A DNA stretch of 64,000 nucleotides from Methylobacterium sp. CB376 (lineage in GTDB: Bacteria > Pseudomonadota > Alphaproteobacteria > Rhizobiales > Beijerinckiaceae), in assembly GCF_029714205.1 (NCBI RefSeq), contig NZ_CP121648.1, forward strand, positions 2,994,001 to 3,058,000, given 5' to 3'. The position numbers and the translations under genes are program-made. Below are positions 61,888 through 64,000 of the stretch, in pieces. Under the pieces are notes generated by a model, which saw nothing but the letters and a program-made list of their open reading frames with translations, searched no databases and was not told where the DNA came from. Each line of letters begins with the position of its first letter. Positions within the stretch are counted from its first letter, which is position 1.

Positions 61888-64000
61888 TCAACCGGAAGTT
61901 CGCGCATCCGCGGCGACGGAGGTGCCCCGGGCCCGCAGCACCACGTCGAAATGCGAGGCGAAGCGCTCGTTGGGCAGGACGGCGACGAGGCTGCCCTCGC
62001 GGCCGAAATGCTGGACCAGCAGCGTCAGCACCGCCCGGGCCCGGTTCTCGCCCATCGGGCCGAGCGCGCCGTCGAGGACGAGGAGGTCGGGCCGGCGCAC
62101 GAGGCCGCGCACGAGGCTGATCGCCGCCCGCTGGCCGCCGGTGAGGAAGCGCCCGGCCGGGCCGACCTGGTGGTCGAGGCCGACGCGGGCGACGGCGTCC
62201 GCGAGGTTCATGGCCTCGACCGTGGCGGTGATGGCGGCGGTCACGGCGGCGGCGGCGTCCGCGGCCGACTGGTTGATCCGCCCGAACAGCAGGTTGTCGC
62301 GCAGCGGGGCCGCCGCGCAGACCGCGTCCGGCTCGTAGAACTCGACCCCGCCCTCGCCGGCCTCGGCGAGCGCCGCGCGCAGGGCCGCGCGGGCCTCGAC
62401 CAAGCGGGCGCGCAACGCGTCGTCGAGCAGGCCGAGGCGGTGGCGCGGCTCGATATAGGCGAGCGGCAGGGCGATGAGCCGCGTCGCGTCCGCCCCGCCG
62501 TAGCGCTCCAGCCCGAGCCAGCGACGCCGGACCCGCGCGAGCCAGGACGAGCCGTGGCGCGCCTCCGAGGCCTCGGTGGCGGTCCGGCGCGCCAGGATCG
62601 CCTCGTATTCCGGCAGCTCGTCCGCCGACAGGAAGGAGAATTGCTCGAAGAGCGGGTGGCCCATCGGCAGGCCCTGGAAGATCTCCAGCATCGTCTGGGC
62701 AATCTGCTCGCCCATGGTGACGAAATCCTCGGCGAGCCCGCGCTCGTCGAGCACGGCGCGCACCACCGGGTGCTCCGCCATGGCCCGCCCGGTCAGGCTC
62801 GCGGTGGTCGGCACGCCGAACAGGAGGTTCTCGCCCACCGTCGCCTGGCTGTTGTAGCGCTCCGGGTCGAAGGGCTCGACGAGGTTCTCCATGCCCTGCG
62901 CGGCGAGCCGGGCCCGCAGCGCGCCGCGCGCCTCGATCATGCGGGAGGCGAGGTTCGGATGCCGCTCCGGATCGACCTGCCCGAGGAGGCCGAACCGGTA
63001 GACCTCCTCGCCCATGCCGATGCGGCGCAGCCAGCCCAGGATCACCCCGTCCAGGGCCGCCGCGTCCGGCACGCCCGCCTGCGCGTAGTCGATCCAGTCC
63101 CCCGACAGGCTCGCCAGCGGGTTGCCGGTGCGCCGGGCCTCCGCGAGGCGGCGGCGGTCCTCGAGGGTCTCGGGCGGCGGCACCTGCTCGGGCGGGCGCT
63201 GCAGCCCATAGACGATGTTCTCGCGCAGCGACCCTGGAAACAGGATGGGCTCGACGCTGGCGTAGGCGATGCGGCGCGCCAGCGCCAGCGAGCCCCATTC
63301 GCCGAGGTCGTGGCCGCCGACCGTGATCCGCCCGCGGCTCGGCGCGAGGCGGTGGGCGAGGACCCGCGCGAGGGCGCTCGCGGCCTGGCTGCCGTCGCTG
63401 ACGATGCCCAGCCGCAGGGGCAGCGTGACGGAGAGTGAGACCCCTTCCAGGAGCGGGCCCTGCGATTCCCTGACCCAGAGGTCGTCGGCCTCGAGCGGGC
63501 CGACGAGGGGCGTGTCGCGTCCCGGGACCTCGGCCGGCAGCAGGCGGTCCGGCAGGAATTGCTGCACCACCTGCTCGTACTTCACCTGCACGTCGAGCCG
63601 CTGCTGATCCCAGTCGATCAGTTCCTTGAGGGGCGGCGGCAGGTCGCGATAGGCGGCGATCACCGCCACGAGCTGGCCGATGCTGAGCTGGCCCTTGAGC
63701 GCGAAGTAGCCGCCGATGCAGTAGAACAGGAACGGCGTCATCTGCGCGAGCAGGTTGTTCAGGAACTTGACCATGAACTTGCGCCGGTAGATGCGCAGGC
63801 GCAGGTCGAAGAGGCCGAAGAGGCGCTGGCCGATCTCGGCGCGCTCCCACGGCTCGGCCCCGTTGGCGTGGACCGCCTCGATGCCGTCCACCACCTCGCC
63901 GACCCGCCCGGCGAGGCGGCGCGAGGCGAGCTGGCGCCGCCGCCCGAGGCGCAGGAGTTCCCGCCGCAGGCGCGGGATGACCACGAATTGCACGCCGACG
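61888..64000 (-). CDS. ABC exporter with degenerate ATPase domain and large insertion (N-terminus outside window)
   Basis: At least 704 residues. The first 150 are the end of a type I ABC exporter membrane domain (LLAQMTPFLFYCIGGYFALK, IGQLVAVIAAYRDLPPPLKE). The ATPase domain follows but lacks the hallmark residues: the Walker A position reads LGIVSDGSQAASALARV with no Lys, the Q-loop is ASVEPILFPGSLRENI with no Gln, Walker B reads LLVLDGALGPMGE with Gly for Glu, and the H-loop is VLPNERFASH. Only the LTGGQ signature is preserved. About 300 residues are inserted between the Q-loop and the signature, containing further ENLLFG-like motifs (TVGENLLFG, PLRDNLLFG). It is probably unable to hydrolyse ATP normally. 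Substrate unknown. Confidence 0.75.
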   Translation of the reverse strand, partial: VGVQFVVIPRLRRELLRLGRRRQLASRRLAGRVGEVVDGIEAVHANGAEPWERAEIGQRLFGLFDLRLRIYRRKFMVKFLNNLLAQMTPFLFYCIGGYFALKGQLSIGQLVAVIAAYRDLPPPLKELIDWDQQRLDVQVKYEQVVQQFLPDRLLPAEVPGRDTPLVGPLEADDLWVRESQGPLLEGVSLSVTLPLRLGIVSDGSQAASALARVLAHRLAPSRGRITVGGHDLGEWGSLALARRIAYASVEPILFPGSLRENIVYGLQRPPEQVPPPETLEDRRRLAEARRTGNPLASLSGDWIDYAQAGVPDAAALDGVILGWLRRIGMGEEVYRFGLLGQVDPERHPNLASRMIEARGALRARLAAQGMENLVEPFDPERYNSQATVGENLLFGVPTTASLTGRAMAEHPVVRAVLDERGLAEDFVTMGEQIAQTMLEIFQGLPMGHPLFEQFSFLSADELPEYEAILARRTATEASEARHGSSWLARVRRRWLGLERYGGADATRLIALPLAYIEPRHRLGLLDDALRARLVEARAALRAALAEAGEGGVEFYEPDAVCAAAPLRDNLLFGRINQSAADAAAAVTAAITATVEAMNLADAVARVGLDHQVGPAGRFLTGGQRAAISLVRGLVRRPDLLVLDGALGPMGENRARAVLTLLVQHFGREGSLVAVLPNERFASHFDVVLRARGTSVAADARTSG

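Noticed and set aside
1..64000. tRNA, rRNA or transposase genes
   Set aside because: Intergenic regions were read for TPsiC-like GGTTCGAATCC patterns and terminal inverted repeats with an associated transposase; none were found.

Overview
This is a 64 kb chromosomal segment from a very GC-rich bacterium. Most likely it is an alphaproteobacterium of the Methylobacterium type. That assignment is an inference from gene content: PmtA-type phospholipid N-methyltransferase, a complete N-acetylglutaminylglutamine amide (NAGGN) osmolyte operon, hom-glpX, PpdK, a possible HpnL-type hopanoid-associated membrane protein, many PAS/GGDEF/histidine kinase sensors, and a family of mosaic intergenic repeats. 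No rRNA, tRNA, CRISPR array, transposase or phage gene was found. Because of the base composition nearly every gene carries long spurious open frames on the other strand; these are left out.

Layout. 1-2.1 kb (minus): a phosphoribosyltransferase-like/kinase-like fusion protein translationally coupled to a histidine phosphatase that runs off the left edge. 2.7-5.6 kb (plus): a cytochrome b561/ethylbenzene-dehydrogenase-like haem fusion followed by a 2Fe-2S flavin reductase, a probable redox pair. 5.6-7.8 kb (minus): PstS-like binding protein and a SolA-type amine oxidase. 7.9-12.6 kb (minus): the NAGGN operon asnO-ngg-M42 peptidase. 12.9-14.5 kb (plus): a histidine kinase whose membrane sensor has the plant ethylene-receptor residues at the exact ETR1 spacing, with a single-domain response regulator. 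14.8-17.8 kb (plus): hybrid PAS kinase with receiver and Hpt domains.

17.9-31.8 kb: class II aldolase, PmtA, an Mpo1-like membrane protein, an Old Yellow Enzyme, propionyl-CoA synthetase, a second acyl-CoA ligase, two small YdcH/DUF465 proteins, purEK, a class C beta-lactamase-like esterase and a TPR lipoprotein. 31.8-35.5 kb (minus): hom-glpX-GNAT operon and a ceramidase-family membrane protein. 35.6-42.3 kb (plus): exonuclease III and a complete five-gene peptide-type ABC importer. 42.5-43.9 kb (plus): 2Fe-2S thioredoxin-like protein overlapping a flippase-like (HpnL-like) membrane protein. 44-51.7 kb (minus): chemoreceptor, SleB-type cell wall hydrolase carrying an 18-bp tandem repeat, pyruvate phosphate dikinase, L,D-transpeptidase lipoprotein. 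52-56 kb (minus): PAS-GGDEF-EAL protein and a ThDP-dependent enzyme. 56.3-60.5 kb (plus): zinc-ribbon metallopeptidase, fumarylacetoacetase-family hydrolase, VOC protein, TadG-like vWA protein. 60.6-64 kb (minus): an unusual ABC exporter with a degenerate ATPase domain, a cyclic-nucleotide-binding-fold protein and a short-chain dehydrogenase; the exporter runs off the right edge.

Points most worth a second look: the PRTase/kinase/phosphatase module, the bacterial ethylene-receptor-like kinase, the ABC exporter lacking all catalytic ATPase residues, and a mosaic palindromic repeat whose ends repeatedly supply the stop codon of the adjoining gene.
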